Shown piece by piece: positions 38,755-47,336 of a DNA stretch of 64,000 nucleotides. The translations under genes and the position numbers were made by a program. The DNA is from Pseudorhizobium tarimense. Its GTDB lineage: Bacteria; Pseudomonadota; Alphaproteobacteria; Rhizobiales; Rhizobiaceae. Positions within the stretch are counted from its first letter, which is position 1; every line of letters starts with the position of its first letter. The notes under the pieces are model-generated. The model saw nothing but the letters and a program-made list of their open reading frames with translations. It did not search any database and was not told where the DNA came from. The stretch is taken from positions 186,001 through 250,000 of the forward strand of contig NZ_JALJRA010000007.1 in the NCBI RefSeq assembly GCF_022968135.1, given 5' to 3'.

Positions 38755-40428
38755 TCATGTCGGAGGGTGGTAGAGGCTACGGAATTCCTTGTCGCGGAAG
38801 TACGCAAGCTTGCGGGCGAGAATTGGGCGCGTGCCGGCCAGAAACAGCAGTTGGTATTCCTGGGAAAGGTTTCGCACCTCGTCCGGCGTCAAAAGTGGCC
38901 TTCCGGTATGCTGCTGACTGAATGAGATCGAGGACCGATCGGCATCGACCGCCCGTCCCATGTTCTGAAACGTCACGGTTTCCTGTCCAAGCAGATCGGA
39001 AACCAGTTTCGCGCTCTCATTCTCGTTGACGCCGAAGACCTGCAGAACGCCGGCATTTGATAGGAACGTGCCGGCGCGCTTGCCATAGCTCGCCTGCAGC
39101 TGGTGGATGTCCTGAAGGATCGGCCAGAGCTGAACGCCATAGCCCGCCATCAGACCCATGGCACGTTCGACGGGCGCTAAAAAGCCAAGGGCTGCAAATT
39201 CATCGAGCAGATAAAGCACCGGCTGATCCGGCTTTTCGGCAGTCCGTGCCATGTCGATCAGGCTTTGGGTCACCAGCAGGCGCAGCCAGCGGGAATAGGT
39301 CGATAGACGATCGGGCGGCAGAACCAGAAAGACCGTCGCATGGCTGCGCTTCAAATCACAGAAGGAGAAGTCTGAACGACTCAAAACCTCCGTCATGCGC
39401 TGACTGTCGAGGAAATGCGTGTGCCGTTGGGCTGCCGAGAGAACGCCGGCGGCCTCCCGGTCCGCTTTGCCGAGATGGCGGTTGGCGGCACGCGCGATCA
39501 GACCATTGGCGTGCTCACTTTGCTGCATGTGGGAAAGCAATTTGTCAAAGCGCTCCGGCGCCAGAGTAAGATACTCCCGCAAGGTCGAGAGCGTCCGGCG
39601 CTGTGGTGGCTCGTCGACCACGATCGTCAGCAAAAGCCCGGCAATCAACGCCTTGGCCTCTTCATTCCAATGTGCTTCCCCGACGGCACCTGGATCATCG
39701 GCGACCAGGGCATCGGCAAGCGTACTCACGTCCTCGGCAAGATCGAGGCTGTCGAGGTTCAACTGGTCCAGGGGATTGAAGGCAGCCGTGATCATCCCTG
39801 TGACGGCAAAGGGATCGAGCACATGCACCGGCCCGAAGCTTTGTCTGGCCCGCGCCGTTATCTTTGCATTCTCTCCCTTTGGATCGATGCAGATCACTGA
39901 GCGATCTGCGTCAAGCAGGTTCGGAATAATGGTTCCGACGCCCTTGCCGGTGCGTGTCGGCGCCATGGTCAAAAGGTGGGCGGGACCGTTGTAGCGCAGA
40001 AGCCGCTTTGATTGCCGGTCACGGCCGATCAGAAGGCCGGTCTCGCTGCGAGCAAGGGGCGCGATCTCCCGTTTCAAGGCAAAGCGTGCCGTGCCATGGG
40101 CGTCACTGTCCATATCACCAAAGTGAAGGATCAAAGGTGTCGTCAACATGCGAAACATCAGCGCCACCAAGAACAGGAAAACCGTGTTGCCGACGAGGAA
40201 TTTCGCCAACCAGTTGTCGGCAAGGCCTGTGACCGTCAGCATGTAGTCGCTCAGCAGTCCCAAAGAAAATACAACGATCGTAAGCGCCACGACGGCTTTG
40301 AACACGGACTTGCCGGCACGAAACGGCGTCAGAACGGCAGATGAGATGGCCCAGACAGGATCGTGAGCTGCCATGCGGAGCATGTTCTTAAACGCTCTCG
40401 CGGCGAGGGGGAGTTGCAGGAGGATCAT
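38755..40428 (-). CDS. traG: Type IV coupling protein TraG/VirD4
   Basis: A 557-residue inner-membrane ATPase that links a relaxosome to a type IV secretion channel. N-terminal membrane helices (VVALTIVVFSLGLLS; FLVGNTVFLFLVALM) precede the VirD4-like domain with Walker A TRTGKGVG (about residues 158-165) and Walker B VLYLLDEFAALG (about 404-415). The C-terminal part is typical (LVSDLLGQETVTFQN ... RPILARKLAYFRD). Its ATG overlaps the traD stop by 4 bases. No mating-pair (trb/virB) genes lie in the window, so transfer would need a helper system. Confidence 0.92.
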   Translation of the reverse strand: MILLQLPLAARAFKNMLRMAAHDPVWAISSAVLTPFRAGKSVFKAVVALTIVVFSLGLLSDYMLTVTGLADNWLAKFLVGNTVFLFLVALMFRMLTTPLILHFGDMDSDAHGTARFALKREIAPLARSETGLLIGRDRQSKRLLRYNGPAHLLTMAPTRTGKGVGTIIPNLLDADRSVICIDPKGENAKITARARQSFGPVHVLDPFAVTGMITAAFNPLDQLNLDSLDLAEDVSTLADALVADDPGAVGEAHWNEEAKALIAGLLLTIVVDEPPQRRTLSTLREYLTLAPERFDKLLSHMQQSEHANGLIARAANRHLGKADREAAGVLSAAQRHTHFLDSQRMTEVLSRSDFSFCDLKRSHATVFLVLPPDRLSTYSRWLRLLVTQSLIDMARTAEKPDQPVLYLLDEFAALGFLAPVERAMGLMAGYGVQLWPILQDIHQLQASYGKRAGTFLSNAGVLQVFGVNENESAKLVSDLLGQETVTFQNMGRAVDADRSSISFSQQHTGRPLLTPDEVRNLSQEYQLLFLAGTRPILARKLAYFRDKEFRSLYHPPT

Positions 40429-40718
40429 CGTTGATCCTCCTCATGTCCTGCGTTTTCTGATTGTTCCAGCAGATCCGGAAAGAGACCATCGCCGCCATTT
40501 TGCGCCAAAAAGGCTGGCAGGTCGCGCCGGAACCAGTCGCGCAAGCGCTCCAGCTGCTTGCGGTCTCCGCTAGTCTCGACGTGATGGAGGATAAAGGCGC
40601 CAAGGAGGATTTTGCGCCTGATGTCGCGCGCTTGTTCCCGCTTTCTCAGCCGCGCCTCTTGAGACTGAAGGCGAGCCTCCAGCTGACTGATCCGTTGCGC
40701 AATCCTCTTTCTGTCCAC
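40425..40718 (-). CDS. traD: TraD-type conjugal transfer protein
   Basis: A 97-residue protein. The start is GTG at 40718, with GGAGG 7 bases upstream; the 40766 ATG has no site. A long amphipathic helix (RKRIAQRISQLEARLQSQEA) is followed by the TraD hallmark DIRRKILLGAFILHHVE. In rhizobial plasmids TraC and TraD lie beside the origin of transfer and aid relaxase action; here TraC is not seen. It is coupled to traG by an ATGA overlap. Confidence 0.8.
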   Translation of the reverse strand: MDRKRIAQRISQLEARLQSQEARLRKREQARDIRRKILLGAFILHHVETSGDRKQLERLRDWFRRDLPAFLAQNGGDGLFPDLLEQSENAGHEEDQR

Positions 40719-40720
40719 CG

Positions 40721-40998
40721 AAATGCCCTCCGTCTTTGGCTTGTCGATGCACAATGGAGACCGCATTTGTCAGGAACGTCTACTGGCATTTGTGTCAGTA
40801 CTTTCGTCCTTTCCAGCGTTGGATGGTAGTACGCTCGTGCCCGAGAGGACGACGCGAGGCCAACCCAGCGGTTGCTGCAGGCGTTCCCGCATTCTGTTCA
40901 AGCTGTTCAGGAGGTGTGAAAATGGCGATCTACATGTGCCAGATTAAACCGATAGGCAGACGCAGTGGGCAGAACGCTGTTGCCGCCGCTGCCTATCG
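40721..40998. repeat. Tandem repeat copy A of the traD-traA intergenic/relaxase start
   Basis: This ~278-base unit is homologous to the next one. Its first 50 bases (40721-40770) match 40999-41048 at 45 of 50 positions. The middle is diverged (for example CATTTGTGTCAGT against CATTTCTGTGAGT), and the end is similar again from AGCTGTTCAGGAGG through the first 29 traA codons. Confidence 0.85.
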
Positions 40999-41050
40999 AA
41001 ATGCTGTCGGTCTTTGGCTTCTCGATGCACAATGGAGACCGAATTTGTAG
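40922..41050 (+). pseudogene. Truncated traA 5' end (relaxase stub)
   Basis: From an ATG with AGGAGG upstream the frame reads MAIYMCQIKPIGRRSGQNAV AAAAYRNAV (about 29 residues), recognisable as the MobQ-type relaxase start with its motif I tyrosine. It then runs into the second repeat unit and stops at 41050 after 42 residues. It cannot be an active relaxase. Its N-terminus agrees with the full traA at roughly 20 of 29 positions. Confidence 0.85.
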
Positions 41051-41276
41051 CGAAAATTCACTACCATTTCTGTGAGTCCCCTCCAGCGTCGGCTGGGGGT
41101 ATGCTCTGCTCTAGAGGAAGGAACGAGCATGAACGCAGAGGCTGCTGCCAGCTCTCGTTCGTTTCCGCTGAGCTGTTCAGGAGGACCTGAAGTTGGCGAT
41201 CTGCATGTGCAACATAACGGCGATCGGCAGAAGCAGCGGGGGTAACGCGGTTGCGGCTGCTGCCTACCGAAGCGCA
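40999..41276. repeat. Tandem repeat copy B, containing the start of the full traA
   Basis: The second unit carries the same 50-base block, a diverged middle and the real traA start (TTG at 41193). The junction lies in the traA codons for YRNA, which here continue into sequence that, in copy A, lies beside the traD start. Confidence 0.8.
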
Positions 41277-44200
41277 ACCAAGCTCTTCAATGAGCGGGAT
41301 GGCCTCACCTATGACTTTTCAAGGAAGAAGGGCGTTGAGTTTACCGAGATACTGCTGCCCGAGGGCGTCGAAGCACAATGGGCACTCGATCGGGCGCTTC
41401 TATGGAACGCGGCCGAGCGCTACGAGAAACGCAGAAACTCACGCGTTGCAATCGAAGTTTTGGTCGCGCTGCCCCACGAGCTGATGCGTGAGGAATGGGT
41501 CTCATTGGCGCATGACTTTTCCCAGTATCTTGCAAACCGCTACCTTGTCGCAGTTGACATGGCTGTCCACCGTCCCGCCCAGGAAACCGACCACCGAAAT
41601 CTTCACGCGCACCTTTTGATGACGACACGCACGGTAGGCCCGGACGGGCTCGGCGAGAAGATTGCACTGGGCCGCCGGAACAGATGGCTGAAGGATAACG
41701 GATGGCCGGACACCCGTGAGGAGCTTCGGCTTCTCAGGCAGACGTGGGCGTATCACACCAATCGCTATCTGGCGCGGGCTGGTCTTGAGGTCCGCATTGA
41801 TCATCGCTCTTACGCTCAACTCGGGATTGAGATCGAGCCGACCCAGCACATGGGCCGCAGCGCAACCCAGATGACGAGGCAAGGACTGTCCCCATCACGA
41901 GTGCGGATCGAACGGAAGTCTGCTGAGCGCAACGCCGATCTGATCCGCAAGCAACCCGAGCAGATCCTACGTCTGGTCACTCAGGAGAAGAGCGTGTTCG
42001 ATCGCTACGACGTGGCACGAGCGCTGCATCGTTATATCGATGATGCTGAAGCCTTCAAGGATACGTTCGCAGCAGCCATGGCATCGCCGGCTCTGGTGAC
42101 ACTGTGCCCCGAGCGAAACGGGGAGACGGCGCGGTACTCGACGAGGGAAATGATCGGGATCGAGCAAACCATGATCGCCGGTGCTGCCCGCATGGCAGAG
42201 GCGGCCAAATATCGGGTGGAGCGACGTCACTTTGAGCAAGCCTTGATCGCTCAGGACGACATCATCAAGCGAGTGTCTGACGCGCCCGCTAAGGAGGGAG
42301 AAAGCGCTGATCTTGCGAGCGCAGGCCAGTCAGATGGCCTGCCGCCGGCAAACGGACGAGAGAGAGCGCGTCCCGGGTTGAGCAAAGAGCAGCGCGCGGC
42401 AGTCGATCACATCACCGGACCAGAGCAGATTGCGGCTGTGGTCGGCTTCGCCGGAGCCGGCAAGTCCACCATGCTGGCTGCAGCACGTGATGCATGGCAG
42501 CGACAGGGGTATCGGGTTCATGGCGCAGCGCTTGCCGGCATGGCGGCGGAGGGTCTTCAGTTGGCCTCCGGAATTGCATCAAGGACGCTCGCCTCATGGG
42601 AATATGCCTGGCAGGACGGAAAGCGTCTGCTTGGCAAAGGGGACGTACTCGTCGTCGATGAGGCCGGCATGCTTTCAAGCCGGCAGCTGGCGCGTCTGAT
42701 CACAAAAGCTGAGGCCCGCGGGGCAAAACTCGTTCTTGTCGGCGACCATGAACAACTCCAGGCAATCGGCGCGGGATCGCCATTCCGTGCGGTCGTTGAG
42801 CGGGTAGGGGCAGTCGAGCTTTCGGAGATCCGCCGGCAAACCCAAACCTGGCAGCGCGAAGCCTCTATCGCTCTTGCGACGCGTCGCACGGGGGAGGGGC
42901 TTGCAGCCTATGCCGATCGAGGGGGTGTGCGGTTTTCAAGTACGGCAGATGAAGCACGAGCAAATCTCGTTCGCGACTATCTGGCCGATTGCGAAGCGCA
43001 CCCGACAGCATCCCGTCTTGCGCTCGCCCATCGCCGCGTCGACGTCCATGCCCTAAACAACGCCATTCGCAGATCGCTTCAGGAGCGGGGGTGGCTAGGA
43101 GCAAAAGCGCCAGAAAACGGCAACGGAGATGGAAAGGAAGACAGCCACGGAGAGCGGCTCGATCCGAACAACGCTGAAATCCTCTACCAGACCAACAATG
43201 GCAAGCGACCCTTCACCCCTGGTGACCGGATCGTCTTTCTCCAGAACGACCGCGACCTTGGCGTGAAGAACGGAATGCTGGGCACTGTGCAGGCTGTCGA
43301 GCCGGATGCCTTGACGGTGAAGCTCGACCAGTCAGGACGAAAAGGGGCGCGCCCTGTATCGATCCCAGTGGGAGCCTACCAGGCTTTCGACCACGGCTAT
43401 GCGACGACCATTCACAAGTCCCAGGGCGCGACCGTCGACCGTTCCTTGGTCCTGGGCTCTCCGACGATGGATCGGCATCTCACTTATGTGGCGATGAGCC
43501 GACACCGGATGGACGGCAAGCTTTATGTTGGACAGGATGACTTCAAGGACATGAAGGCGCTTGCCGCCAGCATGAGCCGATCCGGCGCAAAGGAGACGAC
43601 CCTCGACTACGTCAGCACTTTTGCTGAGCGGCGGGGCCTTGCAGAAAGGCTCGACCGGGATGACCTGGTCAGACATCATCACCTTTGCGCCCGCGGTGAA
43701 GGTGCCGGCGAAACGGCGATGGGGACTTCGATATCAACGCACATGCGATCCCCCGCTGATCATGCCATCGTCTCTTCCGCGGAGGCGAGGGGTGGGCAAA
43801 GCGGTGCTGGGGCAGCCGAAAAAGTTGAGCCTCTCCTACCGGCGCTCAAGAAATATGATCGTAGCGTCGAGGAGGTAGGCCGCGAGCGGGCGTCGAAAGA
43901 CCTTCAACGGGAGTTGGAGGCGGTGCTGTCATTTGGGCGCCGCGTCTATGCTGATCCCGCAACGGTTGTGCGAAGCTTTGCCGCTGCAATTTTGAATACG
44001 AACGATGGGCAGAAGCTTGCCGAGGCGGTTGCTCGGCGGCCGGAGCAGTTCGGCGAACTGCGGGGCAAGGCTGGGCTTCTGGGGGAAAACGAGGAGCGCA
44101 AGGCAGCGCGCCACGATGCGGTTGCGCTCAGCAGACTGTTGGCATCGGCGGCTAAGACGTGGACACGTCGGCTTGACGAGGAGCGTCGATCCGAAGCCTG

Positions 44201-44576
44201 GAAGCGGGAGAAGTGCGATGTGGTTGTGGTCCCGGGGCTGACAAAGCAGAGCGAAGCGATCTTGAGGGAGTTCGATCAAATACCGCAGGCGGAAAAGCCA
44301 AAATTCCTTGAAAAGCTGCAGGCGGGAGCAGACGGCAAGCAGGCACTGAAAGAAGCAGAAGCGATCACCCGCGCGCTTGAGACGAGGTTTGGCAAGACGA
44401 ATTTGAACAAGGTTGACACGGAGGAGCTTGGTCTCGGTCGCCTTTCTGCGGCGCAACTAGCGCGGATCACCGATGTGGCGCGCGTGGCAGAACGAGCACA
44501 TGCGGCTGAACTCTCCCGTCAATATACCGCAAAGCGGAGCCGGAAAAGGTCGCTGGGTTTGAGCCTCGGAATGTGA
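41193..44576 (+). CDS. traA: Relaxase-helicase TraA (MobA/MobL family)
   Basis: A 1127-residue protein with a TTG start (GAGGACC upstream). The N-terminal relaxase has motif I with a likely nicking tyrosine Tyr25 (AVAAAAYRSA) and the metal-binding histidines His134, His138 and His140 (DHRNLHAHL). From about residue 385 there is a RecD/TraI-like superfamily 1 helicase with Walker A GFAGAGKST (~417) and Walker B LVVDEAGML (~485), and later the GYATTIHKSQG motif. It nicks the transfer origin and unwinds DNA for conjugation. Length is within the rhizobial range. Confidence 0.93.
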   Translation: MAICMCNITAIGRSSGGNAVAAAAYRSATKLFNERDGLTYDFSRKKGVEFTEILLPEGVEAQWALDRALLWNAAERYEKRRNSRVAIEVLVALPHELMREEWVSLAHDFSQYLANRYLVAVDMAVHRPAQETDHRNLHAHLLMTTRTVGPDGLGEKIALGRRNRWLKDNGWPDTREELRLLRQTWAYHTNRYLARAGLEVRIDHRSYAQLGIEIEPTQHMGRSATQMTRQGLSPSRVRIERKSAERNADLIRKQPEQILRLVTQEKSVFDRYDVARALHRYIDDAEAFKDTFAAAMASPALVTLCPERNGETARYSTREMIGIEQTMIAGAARMAEAAKYRVERRHFEQALIAQDDIIKRVSDAPAKEGESADLASAGQSDGLPPANGRERARPGLSKEQRAAVDHITGPEQIAAVVGFAGAGKSTMLAAARDAWQRQGYRVHGAALAGMAAEGLQLASGIASRTLASWEYAWQDGKRLLGKGDVLVVDEAGMLSSRQLARLITKAEARGAKLVLVGDHEQLQAIGAGSPFRAVVERVGAVELSEIRRQTQTWQREASIALATRRTGEGLAAYADRGGVRFSSTADEARANLVRDYLADCEAHPTASRLALAHRRVDVHALNNAIRRSLQERGWLGAKAPENGNGDGKEDSHGERLDPNNAEILYQTNNGKRPFTPGDRIVFLQNDRDLGVKNGMLGTVQAVEPDALTVKLDQSGRKGARPVSIPVGAYQAFDHGYATTIHKSQGATVDRSLVLGSPTMDRHLTYVAMSRHRMDGKLYVGQDDFKDMKALAASMSRSGAKETTLDYVSTFAERRGLAERLDRDDLVRHHHLCARGEGAGETAMGTSISTHMRSPADHAIVSSAEARGGQSGAGAAEKVEPLLPALKKYDRSVEEVGRERASKDLQRELEAVLSFGRRVYADPATVVRSFAAAILNTNDGQKLAEAVARRPEQFGELRGKAGLLGENEERKAARHDAVALSRLLASAAKTWTRRLDEERRSEAWKREKCDVVVVPGLTKQSEAILREFDQIPQAEKPKFLEKLQAGADGKQALKEAEAITRALETRFGKTNLNKVDTEELGLGRLSAAQLARITDVARVAERAHAAELSRQYTAKRSRKRSLGLSLGM

Positions 44577-44613
44577 TTGTCCCATGCGAAGGTCACACGA
44601 CCAGCGGCTGCAT

Positions 44614-45933
44614 CTATACGCTTTCGTCGCTTCGGCGTTGCTTGTTGAGCAAAGTGACGGCGAAGACGGTAGCACCGGCGAGGATGAAATAGCTTTCGCC
44701 CAGTGCCAGCCGGTTGTTTGAGTTGGTCAGGATGGTGCAGAAGAAGAAGAAGCTGAGCGTGTAGACATAGACCCTTACGCTTTGTGCAACTTCGCCGCGG
44801 CGGGTTGCCTCGTTGAAGCGACGAACTCCCGCCACGATAAATAGCCCCAGGAAGATCAGACCCATGAGGCCGTGTCGCACAAGGATTTCAAGATAGCCGT
44901 TGTGCAGGAGCGTATGCCCGACATCGGTGTAGGTTGTGCGCCGCCATTCAAGTAGCCACCGGTTGCCCCATCCGAAGAAAGGGCGTTCTCCGATGAGCTC
45001 AAGCGCGTTCACCCAGAGCATGAGGCGTTGACGCATCGCTTCAGGCGTGGTGGCCGCTTCGATCGCTGCCCGCATGGCGCCTGTCAGTCCATCTTTACTG
45101 AACACGGCGCGCAGGAGTGCAGTTGCGGCGTCCATCGTCGGGCCGGCAACGGCCAGGATGTAAGGAAGAGCGATCGCGATGCTGGCAGCAAAGAAGATCG
45201 CGATTGCCACGGAGGCATAGAGGCGCCACCTTCCACTCAGGTGGAAGACTGCCGCGAGCGGCCACAAGGCGACCGTCAAGGCGAGGGCAAGCCACACGCC
45301 CTTGGATTGGGCGAAAAGAAGGCCAAGCAGGCTGAAAATCGCGGTCGCGATCCCCAGTATCAGGGACGACCATTTTGCTCGAGTGGCAAGCCTTCCCGTC
45401 TCGGCAGCATGAAGAAGCCAGGCCACGCTGGAAATGAAGAGCATGGCACTGCCGACGCCTGCATGGATCGGATTGTGATGGAAGAGGGGAGCTGCGCGCT
45501 GGCCTTCCATGGCGGTGCTCGCATCCAATGTGGCAAGGAGAGCAACCAGGGCGCATGCTATCAGAATGGTGGCCGCCTTGAAAAGATATGGCCGGCTGAC
45601 GATGAGTGCGACTCCGATGAGGGGGAACAGAGCCGGAAAAGCATAAAGCCACTCTGATGCTCCTTTCTCGTCGAAGAGGACGATGCCAGCGATGAACCGC
45701 AGGAGTACGTAAGCGGTCCATGCATAGCAAAGCAGTGCAAGCCAGTCGCGAGACGCCCAACTTACGTCCGGAAGGTGACGTACCAGCACGAAGATTGCCA
45801 AGCCAATCGTGACATAGCGATAGACATCGCTTTCAACGATCATCGCCGAGGCCATCAACACCCACAGGATCGGGAACATGAAACCTTGTGCTCTCACCGC
45901 ATGAGCGGAGGCGCGATCAGCTGAGGAAGGCAT
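44614..45933 (-). CDS. O-antigen ligase/polymerase-type membrane protein
   Basis: A 439-residue, ~11-helix protein of the Wzy/WaaL (PF04932) type. The conserved periplasmic loop region is seen in LMLWVNALELIGERPFFGWG followed by HTLLHNGYLEILVRHGLMGL (HNxxLE-like). The start is the ATG at 45933, which overlaps the GT25 gene by 17 bases. It could be the ligase that joins O-antigen to lipid A-core or the polymerase of the repeat unit; sequence alone does not decide. No second candidate lies in the window. Confidence 0.82.
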   Translation of the reverse strand: MPSSADRASAHAVRAQGFMFPILWVLMASAMIVESDVYRYVTIGLAIFVLVRHLPDVSWASRDWLALLCYAWTAYVLLRFIAGIVLFDEKGASEWLYAFPALFPLIGVALIVSRPYLFKAATILIACALVALLATLDASTAMEGQRAAPLFHHNPIHAGVGSAMLFISSVAWLLHAAETGRLATRAKWSSLILGIATAIFSLLGLLFAQSKGVWLALALTVALWPLAAVFHLSGRWRLYASVAIAIFFAASIAIALPYILAVAGPTMDAATALLRAVFSKDGLTGAMRAAIEAATTPEAMRQRLMLWVNALELIGERPFFGWGNRWLLEWRRTTYTDVGHTLLHNGYLEILVRHGLMGLIFLGLFIVAGVRRFNEATRRGEVAQSVRVYVYTLSFFFFCTILTNSNNRLALGESYFILAGATVFAVTLLNKQRRSDESV

Positions 45934-46651
45934 ATCGGATCCTCTGAGCGCTCTCCAGCATGCGGCAACCATGCGTCCTGAGCCGTCTCCACCAGGGAAA
46001 CTTGGTTTGTCTATACTCCGCTCGACTGGCAATCGTAGATGTGCCGCGGTCCAGCGTCACCAGATCCTCTCGGGTCGTGTAGGTTTGCACGCCAGTTGCC
46101 CATCCGCGCTCAAGGGCTACATCCCAGGGATATTCCATTGTCTGCAGGCTCTGGATGAGCTTTGAGGCTCCATCGCGCGTGACCGCATAGCATGCAGCAG
46201 AACCCTGGGGCCCGTGCGCTGCGCGTCCGATCTCATCTCCGAGCGAGGACGTGGTGAGTCGCCTGAACCAGACGATCCTGTGATTGCAGAGCTTGATCAG
46301 ATCTGCCTCGGGCAGAACTGAGAAGGCCGCCTCCACACGAGCAGGAAGCTCTGCCGTCAGCCGAACGTCATCTTCGGCAATCACCCCCAAACGTTCTCCC
46401 GATTGGACGAAGGCTGAGAGCGCGGCCAGATGACTTCGATAGCAGCCGTATTCTCCGGGGAGAATCGTGCGGCCATTGTTTCGGCGGAAGGCGGCTGCAT
46501 CGCAATTTGCTCGGTCAGCGGGAGACACTTGAGATCCGTCCACTCCCGGGACCCGCACGACGGTAAGGTCAAAGTCGCGGGCTTGTTTCGATAGCGCAGT
46601 CCAGCGATCTTTAGAGCGGTCCAGGTTGATGGCGAAGATCGCGACTGTCAT
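45917..46651 (-). CDS. Glycosyltransferase family 25 (LPS biosynthesis)
   Basis: A 244-residue cytosolic transferase. GT25 marks are INLDRSKDRW at the start, GEYGCYRSHLAAL in the middle, and an acidic LGVIAEDDVRL nucleotide-sugar/metal motif. A WDVALERGW segment follows near the end. Relatives add galactose or similar sugars to LPS core. It overlaps the ligase-type gene downstream, so the two form an operon. Lower GC than the backbone is noticeable. Confidence 0.85.
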   Translation of the reverse strand: MTVAIFAINLDRSKDRWTALSKQARDFDLTVVRVPGVDGSQVSPADRANCDAAAFRRNNGRTILPGEYGCYRSHLAALSAFVQSGERLGVIAEDDVRLTAELPARVEAAFSVLPEADLIKLCNHRIVWFRRLTTSSLGDEIGRAAHGPQGSAACYAVTRDGASKLIQSLQTMEYPWDVALERGWATGVQTYTTREDLVTLDRGTSTIASRAEYRQTKFPWWRRLRTHGCRMLESAQRIRYAFLS

Positions 46652-46959
46652 GATTTGAAGTTGTGCCTACTAGGCTCCCCAAGGGTGCAGCGTATTACAT
46701 AAAGCCATAGGCCAAGGGCTGCCGCTATCATTATAGATGGATCATCTGCAAGCCATGAGTTCGGCTAGAGCAAAATGGAGCGGGGATAATCAAGCAACCA
46801 CAGGAATAGGGCGGAGATGGAGCAGGCGTCGGGGCGCGCTAAGGCATGTGGAACAGCCAAGTCAAGGCGTAGGCAGCGCAGCCTTGCGATTACCCCTTGC
46901 CACTATCGAATTTCGCCGCTAAAGACGGCCCGCGCTTCAAACGCGCCGACCAGCGAAGC
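46652..46959. other. Intergenic stretch before tRNA-Ser
   Basis: About 300 bases with no credible gene. Plus-strand frames that cross into the tRNA are the well-known artefact of translating a serine tRNA gene. It must hold the tRNA promoter and the GT25 promoter. Confidence 0.5.
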
Positions 46960-47049
46960 GGAGAGGTGGCTGAGTGGTCGAAAGCACCGCACTCGAAATG
47001 CGGCATACGGGCAACCGTATCGTGGGTTCGAATCCCACCCTCTCCGCCA
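46960..47049 (+). tRNA. tRNA-Ser (anticodon CGA)
   Basis: A 90-base cloverleaf including an encoded CCA. The acceptor GGAGAGG pairs with CCTCTCC, the anticodon arm is CCGCA-CTCGAAA-TGCGG with CGA at 46994-46996, a long variable arm (CATACGGGCAACCGTATCG) marks a serine tRNA, and the T-arm loop is GGGTTCGAATCCC. Confidence 0.95.
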
Positions 47050-47336
47050 CTATCCTTCGGTTCCGTTCTGGACACATAGGTTGCATTTTATTCCTGAGGC
47101 ACAGTGTATCGCACCTTATTTGAAACAGAAAGATGTCATAGGTTTATGTCCATATCTTATCGGCTATGCCGGTGAAATCGAAGCGCGCTCCAATGCGCAG
47201 TGTCGATTGACACGTCTGGCGTCTGCATGTTCTACACGGGCATGATAAAGGCCGAGACTTTCAAGGGCGACGAAGCTGTTTTCCTCGCTCCGTCGCTACG
47301 GCTCCTACTCAACAATTGGTGTGGCGCCTGCCAATC

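Noticed and set aside
46817..47245. 142-codon plus frame with ERWLSGRKHRTRNAAYG
   Set aside because: This peptide is the known artefact of translating tRNA-Ser.
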